DNA from: Symbiodinium natans
Taxonomy: Eukaryota; Sar; Dinophyceae; Suessiales; Symbiodiniaceae
Length of the DNA stretch: 64,000 nucleotides
Direction of reading: 5' to 3'
Assembly (NCBI GenBank): GCA_905221605.1
Contig: CAJNDS010002748.1
Location: forward strand, 62,001-126,000
Below are positions 17,301 through 27,929 of this stretch, one piece after another. Made by a program: the position numbers and the translations under genes. How positions within the stretch are numbered: the first letter of the stretch is position 1; each line of letters starts with the position of its first letter. The notes under the pieces were generated by a model. It was not told the origin of the DNA. It made no database searches and saw only the letters and a program-made list of their open reading frames with translations.

Positions 17301-18680
17301 GACGAGGGAGAGGAGTTAAAGCAGATCGGCGGTCGGGATGGGGGGGTTCAGACAAAAGTGGGGTGGGTCAAAAAAAGACTTCCCGGAAACGCTTGGCTTC
17401 TGTGGGCATTGTCTCACAACGCAAGACAAGGTCAGGCAGCAGATCAACAGGTTCGTTTTGCTTGTTCAGCACAGCTAGATCCTACGGCGTGGCTCACCCA
17501 CATGAACGGAAGATTAATGCTTTTTCGAGCATATTGGGTTGGGATTTGTTGTTTTTTTCTCGTTCTTTGGAAAAGCAAATTGAGGCGCGCGCACCGCGGA
17601 CCAGGGCCGCTCGATCCGTGGAGCTGTGTCCGAGTCCAGTGCGGCCTCACCGAGAGGTTCTTCAGTCTCAAACCAGTGCAAACATATACTAAACCAGTGC
17701 AAACATATACTAAACATATGCTAACCTCATCTAACCTCTTGACAAGCCGAGAAGGACCCAGCGAGCCGGCCCTTTTGGTGTGGACGTTGGCCTGGGACCC
17801 GCAATGCCGAGAACCCGAGCTCGAGCTTTCCTGTGTGTTTGGGAGGAACTCTGCGCATTTTAAGCCGAGTGCATAAGGACTACGAGGGCGAGGCAGGCTT
17901 CCGCTTCCTCATCCGTCTTGACTGCGAGGCAGCTGGGCTTTGCTTTTTGAATGAGAAGCCAGTTGCTTTCTGCTGCTTTTCTCTTTTCTCTTTCTGTCCT
18001 TGTGCCCTTCCATATGTGTCTCCAGGGTTTCTCGGGATCAAGCGTGCAACGAGTCCTACACAGAGTGGCTTGCATCATGTTTGTATTGGAAGATGTTTGG
18101 GTCTGTCGCCTGCAGCGAGTTTGCAGGAGGGAATGGTGAACTTTCGGCATAGCTTGCAAATCGTGACTGCGCAAGTGTGCTAGAAATCTCGGTGTGCTTC
18201 CACTTCAATGTGCCTTGCACAGGTCACCGCCCTAGGTCGGCCTTGTGAGCCGCCGCTGATGGAGGCCTAGAAGCTGCACGAGAACGGCTACGAAGTGAAG
18301 TGAGAGAGAACGGAAGCCGAAGGAAGCAGGGACTGAAGGAATCAGATGGCGGGCTGCAGCCGTATGGCTCAAACCACCGACACAACACGTGATGCCTCAA
18401 ACATGTTTCGGCCTTGTGTGTGTGGGTGTGCATGGAGACCGCCGAGAGACGGAGAACATTGCCCTCGTCTAGGCTTAGAGATGTCAGTAGAGCATCACCT
18501 GCCATTGAATCTGCCATTGAATCTGCCGAAGGCTTCAGGAGGTAGACGTTTGGCAGGCCGCCATGTCCGAAAGCGCTGCGGGCCCGTGCATGGAGGTCAG
18601 CGCAGTGGTGAGGGACGGTGAGGGGTCTTTTACATAGGGGCGGCTTGTATGAGGCTGCTCTGAGGCTCAGAGGGCTTCTT
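14332..18680. other. Unassigned stretch with a few exon-like segments
   Basis: I could not assign a gene. Segments with coding-like composition on the + strand include ~15186-15260 (reads TWDNIWNRPEHHVKQ), ~15318-15410 (acidic Ala/Glu/Pro-rich, PVDPVEPVEVSDKAEAAEAA) and ~17875-17930 (KDYEGEAGFRFLIRLDC, after an AG). They may be exons of one or more genes not recognisable by eye, including the missing 3' end of the WD40 gene. The minus-strand open frames here look like shadows. Confidence 0.35.
16644..16890. repeat. Poly-C and poly-G tracts
   Basis: C runs at 16654-16685 and 16783-16797, and a G-rich run at 16861-16884, lie in otherwise non-coding sequence. They are simple homopolymer tracts, possibly length-variable in the assembly. 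Confidence 0.9.
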
Positions 18681-19059
18681 GCGACCGCTTCGCTCACGTA
18701 CACTGAGGAGGCCGCCTCCGACCACTCGGAGTTCGTCTCTGAGCTCGGCAGGTTTCTGCACCAGGATACATTTCTTATCATTTCTTGCCTGCAATAAAGT
18801 ACTTCAGGTTCGTAGGGGCATGTGGGGGGCAGAGGCGGAGACCAAGTGCCTTGCTTTTGTCGCTGACATTAGAGAAGCAGACCTAGCAGGCGGTTTGAAG
18901 GCTTTGGAACGCACACCTCGTGCAAGGGACTTCAAGGTGTACAGGCCAGTCCCAGTCCGATTCGTTGAACACTACTCACACTGACTTAAGCAACTCAAGC
19001 AACTCAAGCAACTTGAAACGTGAGCTTAGCATTGTTGACAGGAGCTTGGTGGGCAGACG

Positions 19060-22000
19060 GCACTGACGTCTTGCTGCGTCTTCTGCAAGGTGCCTTTCAA
19101 GGACATGGTCCTCAGTCAAGGCTGGCACTCGCCTAGAAACCAGAAGAAAGTTACATGGCGCTGTTGGGTCAAGGCCGACGAAACGAAGTCAAGGCCTGCC
19201 AGGGAGCATGAGAGGCGACGAAGGGGCACACATGATTTGCCATGATCTGCGGCTCTTCTTGCAGGTCCTGCACTGCTTGCACTCATCGTGTGGCCGGTGC
19301 TTGGAAGAAATCCTGAAGAAAGGCCGTGGGCGAGACATAGATAGACCCACATGGGGCTTCAGAAGCCTAACTTTGCCCTACAAGCCGACCTACAGCATGG
19401 CACGTCCATGGGAAGAGAGGAGGGGAGAGGAGAGATTCCCAGGACAGGAGGCCTTGTGTCCTGTGTGTGGCCACCGGATCAAGGAGCAGGACTATCACAA
19501 GCGCCTGGCTTCTGAATTACGATCCAGACATGTACTGCCACATTGCGCGCTGTTTCGGTCGATTTCGTTCCTAGTTTTCTGTTCTGTTTTGCTGAAGGTA
19601 CCTCTGCAACTTTGCAGAAAACCAGACGCTGGACTATGCAGCCGTCAAGCAGGTGGAGGGAGGCAAGCATGGCAAGCCGCAGCCCAGCCAAACAATGGAC
19701 TCCAATGGACAAACTATATGAGCATGGGAACGCTCCCTATCTTGAAGTGTACTGCGCATGTCCCTCCCGTTCTTGTCCAAGGCTCATCACCTGCGACGAG
19801 TGTGTGGATGCTTTTCCAGCAGTGCAGTACTGCGCCCAGTGCGTGCGCAGGCACCAGAGCAACGCAAAGAACCAGTGCCTTCGACAATTGCCTTCGCCTT
19901 TCCGTCCCACCATGCAACCCCTTCTGGTATCTCTTCTACGGATCGATTCGGGGTGTGGATAACATCATCTAACCCGGAAAAGTCGCATGTAGAAGTCGGC
20001 CGTCGTTCCAGATCTTGGATGTGAGGACAGCCGTGCATGGGCTGGGTTGCAATTTACAATGTCGAGTCAGATTCGAGGTCCTCATTGCAGCACAACTTTG
20101 AATAACTGCTAGGAGAGCCAAACGTGTCTCTTTCTCCCTCTCTCCCTCTCTCCCTCTCTCTCTCTCTCTCTCTCTTTGCCTTTCATCTCGGAGACATATT
20201 GCGAGTATCGCTTGCGGCACAGGCTCTGTGCCGAGTGCTCCGAGCACCACCGGCGGTCCAAGGCCTCGGCCGCGCACATGCTCACGGCGCTCGAGGAGTG
20301 GACGCAGCAAGCAGAGGGAGGGGAGCTGTGTTCTTGTGCTTTTGTTGTGTTTTTGTTGTGTTTTTGTTGTGCTTTTGTGTTCCATATGGTGTGGAGTGTC
20401 TTTCTGCGTTCTGCCATATTCTGCTTTCTGCCAGATGCTGGCCCTCAAAGACCTGCAAGAGCAGCAAGAGCACTCCCTCCACCGAGCTGCAATGTGCGGG
20501 GGGCCTGTCGCTAGCCTGTGATTTCTAGCACCTCTAGCCTTCCTCGCGTACATAGGCACTAGCCATCCGCACCGCGAGCTGGAGTTCTTCTGCGAGGCAC
20601 GCCAGTCATGTACTCGTCTTCGACAAGATCCTGCAAAGAAATCAGAAGCCTGACTTTCTCCTGGCACCCAATCGCCCACTTTTCTTGCGTGCCCGTGGCG
20701 CAGCGCATGACCATTGAGGCTTGCAATGTCATGTGCTGCCGCGACTGCATCCGGGAAGAGCACGAGACCCACATCTACAAGATTTTGTCAGGCAGCACCA
20801 TTTGATTCTTCATTGCAGCTCGTCGCTTCCCGGTTCCAATTGCAGCATCACCCATCACACATCACACGTTTCCAAACGTTTCTCTTTGCCCAGGCGGCCT
20901 GGTAGAACGGCAACGACGGGGGCTGTCGGAGCATGCCCAGCAGCTGCGCAGCCTAGGCGCCTCCCTGCAGGACAGCACGACAACCCTGAACCAGCCGTGC
21001 CTAACAGCCACTTAGTTCCCGAACGCATCGCAGAAGGGCTCCCGTTTTAGGAGTTGGGGTTCCAGGGGTCCAGGAGTTTAGCGGACATCGTGCGTTTCGT
21101 GTTCAAAAACTTCCGACAGCGTTCCAAAGCTTTCGCGAGTGGCGCGCATCGAGCCGTAGTTGTGCAAGCCCGGCGCTTTTGCATCCCCTCGGACATGAAT
21201 GCTGCGAACCCTTCTCACGCCTCAAAACTCAAAACGGGGGTTTTGACCCGGTGAGCACGTATTGTATGGCGAGCGCGCAACTGTCAGGGGGGACGAGCGG
21301 CCGCTATCCTCCTCAGAAGACCCCGTGCAGAGTTTCCTTGGGTTGTTTGGACCTTGTTGGTGAAGTCAAATGCTGGCCACAGCCAGGGTCATGTTACTCC
21401 TGCCATTCGAAGTTCTGCCTAGCCGACAGAAGACGCTTCTGGCAAGACCAACAGGTGGCTTGGTAATGCAACAGGCCCTTTTGTCACGGGACAAGCACCT
21501 GACAAGTGAAGGATCACACACCATCAAATTGCTCGTGCCTTGGGCAGATTGGGGGACCCCATCAATTCTAACGTGCTTTGGTTCCATTACAAGGTCAAGC
21601 AACGCCACTACCCATGAATGGGGAATCTTTACAGGATCCCCAAGCGCATCAGTGCTGGAAATGTTTGGGCCTCTCAATCGGCCACAAGCTTCTCATCGGC
21701 TCCCCAGATCCCACGGATCCGTGATAAGGGAACATCTACTCGACGCTCAATCATACAGGCGGGACCTCAACACCTGGGTGGATGGGCTGACACACGCGAC
21801 TTGGAGGTTTTGCACCCGAGAAACGCCTGAATGTACAGGAGGCGCTTCCCTACCTTGCTCTTTGTACATGGCGCTTTGGAATCTGGGATGCCAATCTCGG
21901 GATGGGACTAGCCAGACCACACCCATGGATCCGTGTTATCACTTCGGATGGTGTGTTGCTTTGTGTTCGGCGGTTTGAGGGTCGAGGATGGTCGAGGCTG

Positions 22001-22389
22001 GAGGCTCAGCGGAAAGATTTCAGGCCTGATTCATCTGACATCAGACGCAGAAGCTTGGCAAGCCACAGTGCCATAGCATTCGGTTCCAACACGGCTTTCT
22101 TCCAATGGCTGGAGAGCAGCTGACATGATGTTTGCAAGCCGAGTTGGAGAAATGAACGCTATGAAATACTGTGAGGTTAGGCCGGTTAGGCCCTCGGCAT
22201 GCTGACAGGAGAGGCACCGATCCCTGACGGAGCACATCCGTGGTGTCGAGGCAGAGCTGGCAGCATCGCTGCAGCCACAGCCTCGGGCAAAGCAACGGTT
22301 CAGGTGAACATAATGGAGGCGTGAGATCCTGGCAGGAACATCGGAGGTTTGGAAGCCCAGGTGAAGAAGGCTTTGCAGGTGTCGAAGTG
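19060..22389 (+). CDS. TRIM-type protein: RING, two B-boxes, coiled coil (5' part of a gene)
   Basis: TRIM proteins are usually RING E3 ubiquitin ligases. RING exons: ~19070-19118 (CVFCKVPFKDMVLSQ), 19265-~19345 (VLHCLHSSCGRCLEEIL) and 19448-~19513 (EALCPVCGHRIKEQDY). Together they give C-x2-C, C-x-H-x2-C-x2-C and C-x2-C. First B-box: 19782-~19852 (CDECVDAFPAVQYCAQC) and ~20205-20327 (LCAECSEHHRRSKASAAH). Second B-box: ~20433-20495, ~20555-20596 (HPHRELEFFCE) and 20719-~20785 (ACNVMCCRDCIREEHETH); the last join uses a GC donor with AG|GC at both ends. Coiled-coil segments follow at 20894-20994 (LVERQRRGLSEHAQQLRSL), 22209-~22274 (ERHRSLTEHIRGVEAELAAS) and ~22341-22379 (LEAQVKKALQ, then GT). 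Possible earlier exons lie near 18700-18760 and 18895-18945. The 3' end is open; see the finding on a link to the NHL exons. Confidence 0.8.
20124..20176. repeat. (CT)n microsatellite in an intron of the TRIM-type gene
   Basis: A TCTC-rich pyrimidine tract lies just upstream of the exon carrying LCAECSEHHRR, where it may double as a long polypyrimidine tract. Confidence 0.9.
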
Positions 22390-22647
22390 GTTGGCCTGGG
22401 CACTTTGGCTATTTCAGCTCGAATTCATGCCAGGAGCGTCGCCGCCAAATGCTTGGCGAGGCCTTGGACTGCCAAAAACCTCAAACTCCTTGATTCAACA
22501 TCCAGGCTTTGCAATACTCATTGCTAGCATCGCAACCCCAAGACCTACTACCCCTACACTTAACCTTGAACCCAGACCACCCCAAACAGTTGGGTCACGA
22601 GTTTCCTCCGTGCAGCCCTTGCTTAAGCATGCACCGACCGCATGTAT

Positions 22648-23130
22648 ACATATATATATATATATATATATATTCCCTCTCTCTCTATATATACAATATT
22701 TCACACGCACACACACACACACATATATATATATGCATATATATATATGCATATCTATATATGTATGTACATGTGTATATACATATATACATATATACAT
22801 ATATACATATATATATATATATATTATATGAAAAGTGTAGCTACGTACATGCACACATATACACAGTAATTAATACATATGCATATACGAATATGTGAAA
22901 GAACGGACATGCAAGTATTGTGCACAATGTACATATATATACATATGTACACATTACATACATATATATAATATACATCAATACGTATATTGCGTATATG
23001 CACGTAATATACATATACATAATTATAAACACACATTTTATATACATTTCATATACACAAAACAAACATATAGTGTACGCATGATTTACATACAATACAC
23101 ATATATTATACAGACATTTAAAATACATGT
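22648..23130. repeat. TA/CATA microsatellite complex
   Basis: (TA)n, (CT)n, (CA)n and degenerate CATATA/ACATAT tracts span about 480 bases and end in a run of C at 23137-23154. The Tyr/Ile-rich translations from it are meaningless. Confidence 0.95.
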
Positions 23131-23216
23131 CGCTCACCTCCCCCCCCCCCCCCTGATCCACACACCTGGCCTCGGGAAGGCTGTGGATGTGGGGTTGGCG
23201 GAGGGGTGCGGGGTCC

Positions 23217-23450
23217 CAGAACTCCAGACTCCAGATTTCCAGACGAAATCTGGAGTATCGTGCCCCGGACTCCAGACTTCCAGCATGAAACTGGAGTATC
23301 CAGACTCCAGAATAAATCTGGAGTACCCCAGACTCCAGATTTCCAGAAAAAATCTGGAGTATATACCGGCGCCCTGGCCTCCAGAATCTGGAGTCCGATC
23401 TGGAGTCTGGGGTCCCGTACTCCAGATTCACTCTGGAAATCTGAGGTCTG
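23217..23450. repeat. Cluster of CTCCAGATTT / AAATCTGGAG inverted repeats
   Basis: At least five alternating copies of CTCCAGATTT-like and AAATCTGGAG-like words, separated by roughly 10-30 bases, could fold into a chain of short hairpins. No coding signal is visible. Confidence 0.85.
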
Positions 23451-23485
23451 GAATGCGGGGCCCATGTTCTCCCTATGCACGTTTA

Positions 23486-24250
23486 GGGATTGCTGTTTAG
23501 TGTTTATTGTTTAGGGTTTAGGGTTTGTAGGGTTTAGTTTTTAGGGTTCAGTGTTTAGGGTCTAGTTTTTTTTTCTTTATATGTTTTATGGTTTACTTCT
23601 TAGGGAGAGTGGGATGTTTAGGGTTAAGCGGCTTGGATAATGTCCTTTTTCCCTAAACCTTATAATGCATAAGTTCTAAAACCACCTAAGGCACTGAAAC
23701 CCCCATGGTTTTTTTGGTTTGGGATTAGGGTTTAGTGTTCAGGGTTTCGGGTTCAGGGTTCAGGCTTTGTTGTTTCTGGTTTAGGGTTTAGTGCTTAGGG
23801 TTTAGTGTTTAGGTTTCAGGGTTTAATGTTTGTGTTTGGGTTTCGGGTTTAGGGTCAAGCGACTTGGCTAAACGCTAAACCAAATAAAACCTAATCTCCA
23901 AAATCCAAACAGTAAGCATCTGAAACCCCGACGGGTTTTTGGTTTCAGGTTTAGATTTAGTAGGGTTTGAGTTTCCGGGTTTGTTGTTCAGGGTTTGGGG
24001 TTTACTGTTCAGGGTTTAGGATTTAGTGTTCAGGGTTTTGTGTGTAGGGTTTAGCATGTAATGTTTTGGGTTGAGTTTTTTTGGGTGTAGTAGTTAGGTG
24101 TTTAGGGTTCAGTGCTTAAGTGTTTAGGGTTTCGTGTTTAGTGTTTGGGGTTTTGTGCTAAGGGCTCAGGGTTAAGTTCTTAGGGTTTGTGTTTAGGGTC
24201 TGGTGCTTACTTAGTGTTTAGGGTTTAGTGTTAAGGGTTTCGGGATTCCC
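23486..24250. repeat. Degenerate TTTAGGG (telomere-like) tract
   Basis: Many imperfect GTTTAGGGTTTAGGG-type words are mixed with GTTCAGGG and GTTTCGGG variants. TTTAGGG is the telomere unit of plants and dinoflagellates. The tract is interstitial and heavily mutated rather than a chromosome end, since unique sequence continues on both sides. Confidence 0.85.
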
Positions 24251-24900
24251 CAGACCATTTTTCAAGAATTTTGTTCAAATTTAAATGGTCTGGGGAAGGC
24301 ACTGGGGCTTCCCCAGGCCATTTAAACTTTTAAGAATCCTTAAAATCTTAAAAATCTTAACAATTTTCACGGCTGCAGTTTAAACATTCTCACGTTTTCT
24401 AAGGGTTTGAAAGCCTTTCGACACCTTAAAACCCTTAAACATTTTAAATGGCTGCCCTTTTAGGGCTTTAAGGATTTTTACAGTTGTCAATGGTCTGGGG
24501 GGGCCCCGGTGCCTTCCCCAGACCCTGTGAATGTTTACAAATCCTTAACATCCTGAAATTCTTACACATGTAAATGGCTGTCCTTGTAAAGTTTAAGTAA
24601 GGGTTTTAGGATTTTCAAAATTCCGTACATTCCTCAGAATTTTAAACGGCTGCGCTTTTAAGGTTTTAAGGTATGCTAGAATTTTAAGGGATAATAGTTT
24701 TCAGGTGTTTAAGGGTTTTAAAGCCTTTTCAAATCCGATAACTCCTCAAAAACTTGAATGGCTTTGAAGACCTGAAAGCCCATGAAAATTTCAAAAGGGC
24801 TGCCCGTTCAAAAAACATTAAGGGTATTAAGGGCTTTTAAAAGTTGAATGGTCTAGGGAAGTCCCGGTGCCTTCTCAAATCATCTAAATGTTAAACACCC
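24245..24900. repeat. AT-rich segment with repeated TGGTCTGGGG hairpins
   Basis: The word AATGGTCTGGGG (or a variant) followed by its complement CCCCAGACC or CCCCAGGCC recurs near 24250-24325, 24485-24530 and 24845-24890, each with a short loop rich in CCGGTGCC. The DNA between is (T/A)-rich with AAGGGTTTTAAG-type words. No gene. Confidence 0.8.
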
Positions 24901-25099
24901 TTAAACGTTTAAAAATTCTAAGCATGCCCTTCTAAAGAGCCGTAAGACACACGTTTAAGAAGCAAAATGCACATTAAACAACTGCTGCTTTTATATTGGA
25001 TAATAATGGATAATATAACATAGCCTTTGTATTATCTTACAGTTTAGCTGCATTTTCCGAGGAACAAACAGAAATTCAGACAAAGACGAAGACAGCAAA

Positions 25100-25210
25100 A
25101 CCATAGGTGTGGATCAGGGGGGGGAGGGGGCGGGGGGGGGGGGGGGGGGGGTGACTATACATATATATTTAGGCAACCATAGCTCCCCCCCCCCCCCCTC
25201 CCCACCCCCC
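25100..25210. repeat. Poly-G, TATATA and poly-C composite
   Basis: A G run of about 40 bases with few interruptions is followed by GTGACTATACATATATATTT and then a C run. Similar composites recur at 22650-23160, 27100-27175 and 29210-29270. Confidence 0.9.
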
Positions 25211-25640
25211 AATGGACCAACCGCGAAATGAAAAGGACAGGAAAAACTAGTTGTTTTTGTAGTGCTTTGTGTTTTCTTGCGCGTTTTGCCTTATTTCTTG
25301 TGCTTTTTGTGCCTTTTGTGCATTGTTGCACTTTTCTGGCATTTGTTGCACTTTTGCACTTGTTTTTGCTTTTTTGCACTTTTGCACTTTTTTGGCTTTT
25401 TACACTTTTTTTTGCTTTTCGCACTTTTGCACTTTTTTTTTTGGTTTTTTTTGCATTGTTTTTATATACTGTGCTTCTTTCTATGCTTGTCTTATGCATA
25501 GAAATCCAAAAGTCCAAAAATCCAAAGTTCTCCGGACAATCTCCCAGGAAACTTTGGATTTTTGGATTTTTTGAGTTTTGAATTTTTGGATTTTTGGTTT
25601 TTTGGATTTTTGGATTTTTGATGATTTTCATGATTTTTCA
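25207..25640. repeat. TTTTTGCAC-rich repeat with hairpin (copy 1)
   Basis: It begins CCCAATGGACCAACC, continues as an array of GTGC/TTTTTGCAC words, and ends in a hairpin. The hairpin arms are AAATCCAAAAATCCAAAGTT and its complement around the loop CTCCGGACAATCTCCCAGGA (25530-25549). A second copy of the same organisation starts at 26225. Confidence 0.85.
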
Positions 25641-26224
25641 CATTCGAGGTTGGCTCATATTCGTTCTCCTTTTTTTTGAATGAAAGGAGGGCGACCATTC
25701 AAATGTACCCTTATCAGAATTTCAAATGCGTCCTACCTACTCGAAACGTGAACACTACATTCATCGCACAACTAAATAGCATATTCAATAAGATTTTGAA
25801 TATGATGTTTCTGTATATGAGGACCAGGTAAAAGTCTTGCCTATTCAAATCACTGAGAAAAGCACGTACATGGGTTATGCACAGGCCTTTGCCAAGGAGG
25901 CTTTAACAGAGAATGCCTATATGTGCAAATATCGAATTTTCTGCATTTGAAAGAGCTGAAATATCCTTTTTTCAATAAGAACCATTCTGGGATTTAGTTC
26001 TTCTGATCTTTTAATTCAAGCTCTTAATATTGCATCAAAGCCTGCTCGAATCGCATTAACGTCTTAACTACTCGATTGAAAACTGTATCAATAAAATCTA
26101 AGTAGCCTGTTCAAGAAGCCAATAAGGTTTTGAAAATATCCTACTCGAAAAGCCAACAAGAGGTTGAGCAGAAGAATTCAAGACAGTAACAGGGCTGGTG
26201 TCCAATACAGGGCTAGTGAACTGT
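25640..26224. other. AT-rich sequence without a gene
   Basis: No exon-like segment or notable repeat was seen here beyond general AT-richness. Confidence 0.6.
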
Positions 26225-27108
26225 CCCAATGGACCAACCACGAAATGGAAAAGAAGTCCAAAAGTCCAAAAGTCCAAAAATCCCAAAATCCAAAAACCCA
26301 AAGTTCACCGGACAATCTCCCAGGAAATTTTGGGCTTTTGGATTTTTGGATTTTTGGACTTTTGGACTTTTGGATTTTTGGGTTTTGTGTTTTGTGTTTT
26401 TTTTTGTTTTTTGTGCCTTTTCGTGCTTTTTCGTGATTTTTTGCACTTTTTGCACTTTTTGCACTTTTTGCACTTTTTGCACTTTTTGCACTTTTTGCAC
26501 ATTTTGCGTTTTTCCGCACTTTTTGCACTTGTTTGCATTTTTGCACACTTTTTTTGCACTTTTTGCACTTTTTGCACTTTTTGGTGCTTTTTGCACTTTT
26601 TTGTGCTTTTTTTAATTTCGCAATGTTTTTGCAAATATGTGTCCTCTTGAATGTGCTTTTCCAATCCAAAAAATCCAAAAATCCAAAAGTCCAAAACTCC
26701 AAAAATCCAAAGTTCCCGGGAGATTGTCCGGAGAACTTTGGATTTTTGGATCTTTGGATTTTTTGGATTGGAAAAGCACATTCAAGAGGACAAATATTTG
26801 CCAAACTATTGCGCAATTAGAAAAAAAGCACCAAAAAGTGCAAAAAGTGCAAAAAAGTGCAACAAGTGCAAAAAAGTGCAAAAAGTGCAAAAAACTGCAA
26901 CAAGTGCAAAACGTGCAAAAAGAACAGAACAAAGCACAAAAGAACACACAAAGCACAAAAAAAGCACGAAAAAGAGCACAACAAATGCACAGGAAGCACA
27001 AAAAGCACAAAGAAGTGGACAGGGAAAGCATGGCAGGGCACAGTGTCTCGAGAACCTTGGACATGTCGATGTGGGTCCATTGAGGTTAGAGGTTTGTCCA
27101 TTGGGGGG
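26225..27108. mobile_element. Fold-back repeat with ~290-bp imperfect inverted arms (copy 2)
   Basis: It starts CCCAATGGACCAACC (26225) and ends with the inverse GGTTTGTCCATTGGGG (27091-27106), which look like terminal inverted repeats. Inside, 26425-26715 pairs with 26716-27010. The TTTTTGCAC array pairs with GTGCAAAAA, and the words CCTCTTGAATGTGCTTTTCC and GGAAAAGCACATTCAAGAGG match exactly. The centre is a hairpin (26690-26760) whose loop is the inverse of the loop in copy 1. There is no transposase. It could be a non-autonomous fold-back/MITE-like element or a local inverted duplication. Confidence 0.7.
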
Positions 27109-27289
27109 GGAGCGACCATATATATATATATACATATATAAATATGGATATGGTACCCCCCCGCCCCATGGATCCATACTTGTTCTTCTTTTTTCCTTTT
27201 TCTGTCAGGTATCGAGCTCAGCAGGACGATTTCGTCTAGGGCCGGCAGGGTTTAGGGCTTCTCGTGAGGTCCCAATGTTTGTCCTCTAA

Positions 27290-27700
27290 TTCAAATTTGA
27301 GATTTATGGGCCCTAAAACCGAAGATTGAAGAATTGATGATCCCCAAAAATTTGATTCAAATTTGAAATTTTGGGGCCCTACAACCGAAGATTGAAGAAT
27401 TGAAGATCCCTACGGAAAGTTTTCCCAGGATCTTCGATTTGGGTACCCGAAAAATTTCAAAATTCAAAAAACATTCAGATTTGACATTTCCTCATCCTTA
27501 AACTGAACTTTTCCTTCTTCAATCTTCGGTTCTAGGGCCCAAAAAATTCAAATTTGAAACTTTTGAAATTTAGAAGTTTTGTTTTTCGGGTCCCCAAATC
27601 GAAGATCCTGCGAAAACTTTTCCTAGGGGTCTTCAATTCTTCAATCTTCGGTTTTCGTGCCCAAAAGTTTCAAATTGGAAAAGGTTTTCCACAAGAGTCT
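27290..27700. repeat. Imperfect inverted repeat with GAAGATTGAAGAATTGA arms
   Basis: The left arm (27310-27460) carries CCGAAGATTGAAGAATTGA, GGATCTTCGATTTGGG and CCCGAAAAA. The right arm (27580-27670) carries TTTTTCGGGTCCCCAAATC, GAAGATCCTGCG and TTCAATTCTTCAATCTTCGG. The TTCAATCTTCGGT word recurs at about 27520 and 27635. Confidence 0.75.
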
Positions 27701-27929
27701 CCCAGAAATCTTCAATCTTCAGTATTTTCTCTAAGAATTTTTCAGAATGCTTAAAAATTTCTAAAGGGTTCATCCTGAAATAGTAATATTAAGAAAATTG
27801 ATTTTGGAATGAGCGTCTTGTGAAATAACACCCACACGAAGAAGTTTGAACACTCCCCTCCCTCCCCCTCCTCTCCGCTCCGCTCCGCTGCGCTCTCTGG
27901 TTGGTTTTTTAAGGGCTTGTTCAAGGCTT

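Noticed and set aside
21370-21978. 202-codon + strand frame
   Set aside because: There is no recognisable motif and the composition looks like chance. It lies within intronic sequence of the TRIM-type gene between coiled-coil exons.
22349-23431. Tyr/Ile/His-rich frames on both strands
   Set aside because: Microsatellite (TA, CATA, CACA) translations with no domain.
25155-27289. Lys/Ser/Phe-rich frames (KSAKSAKSA, CTFCTFCTF)
   Set aside because: Translations of the TTTTTGCAC fold-back repeats in both orientations.
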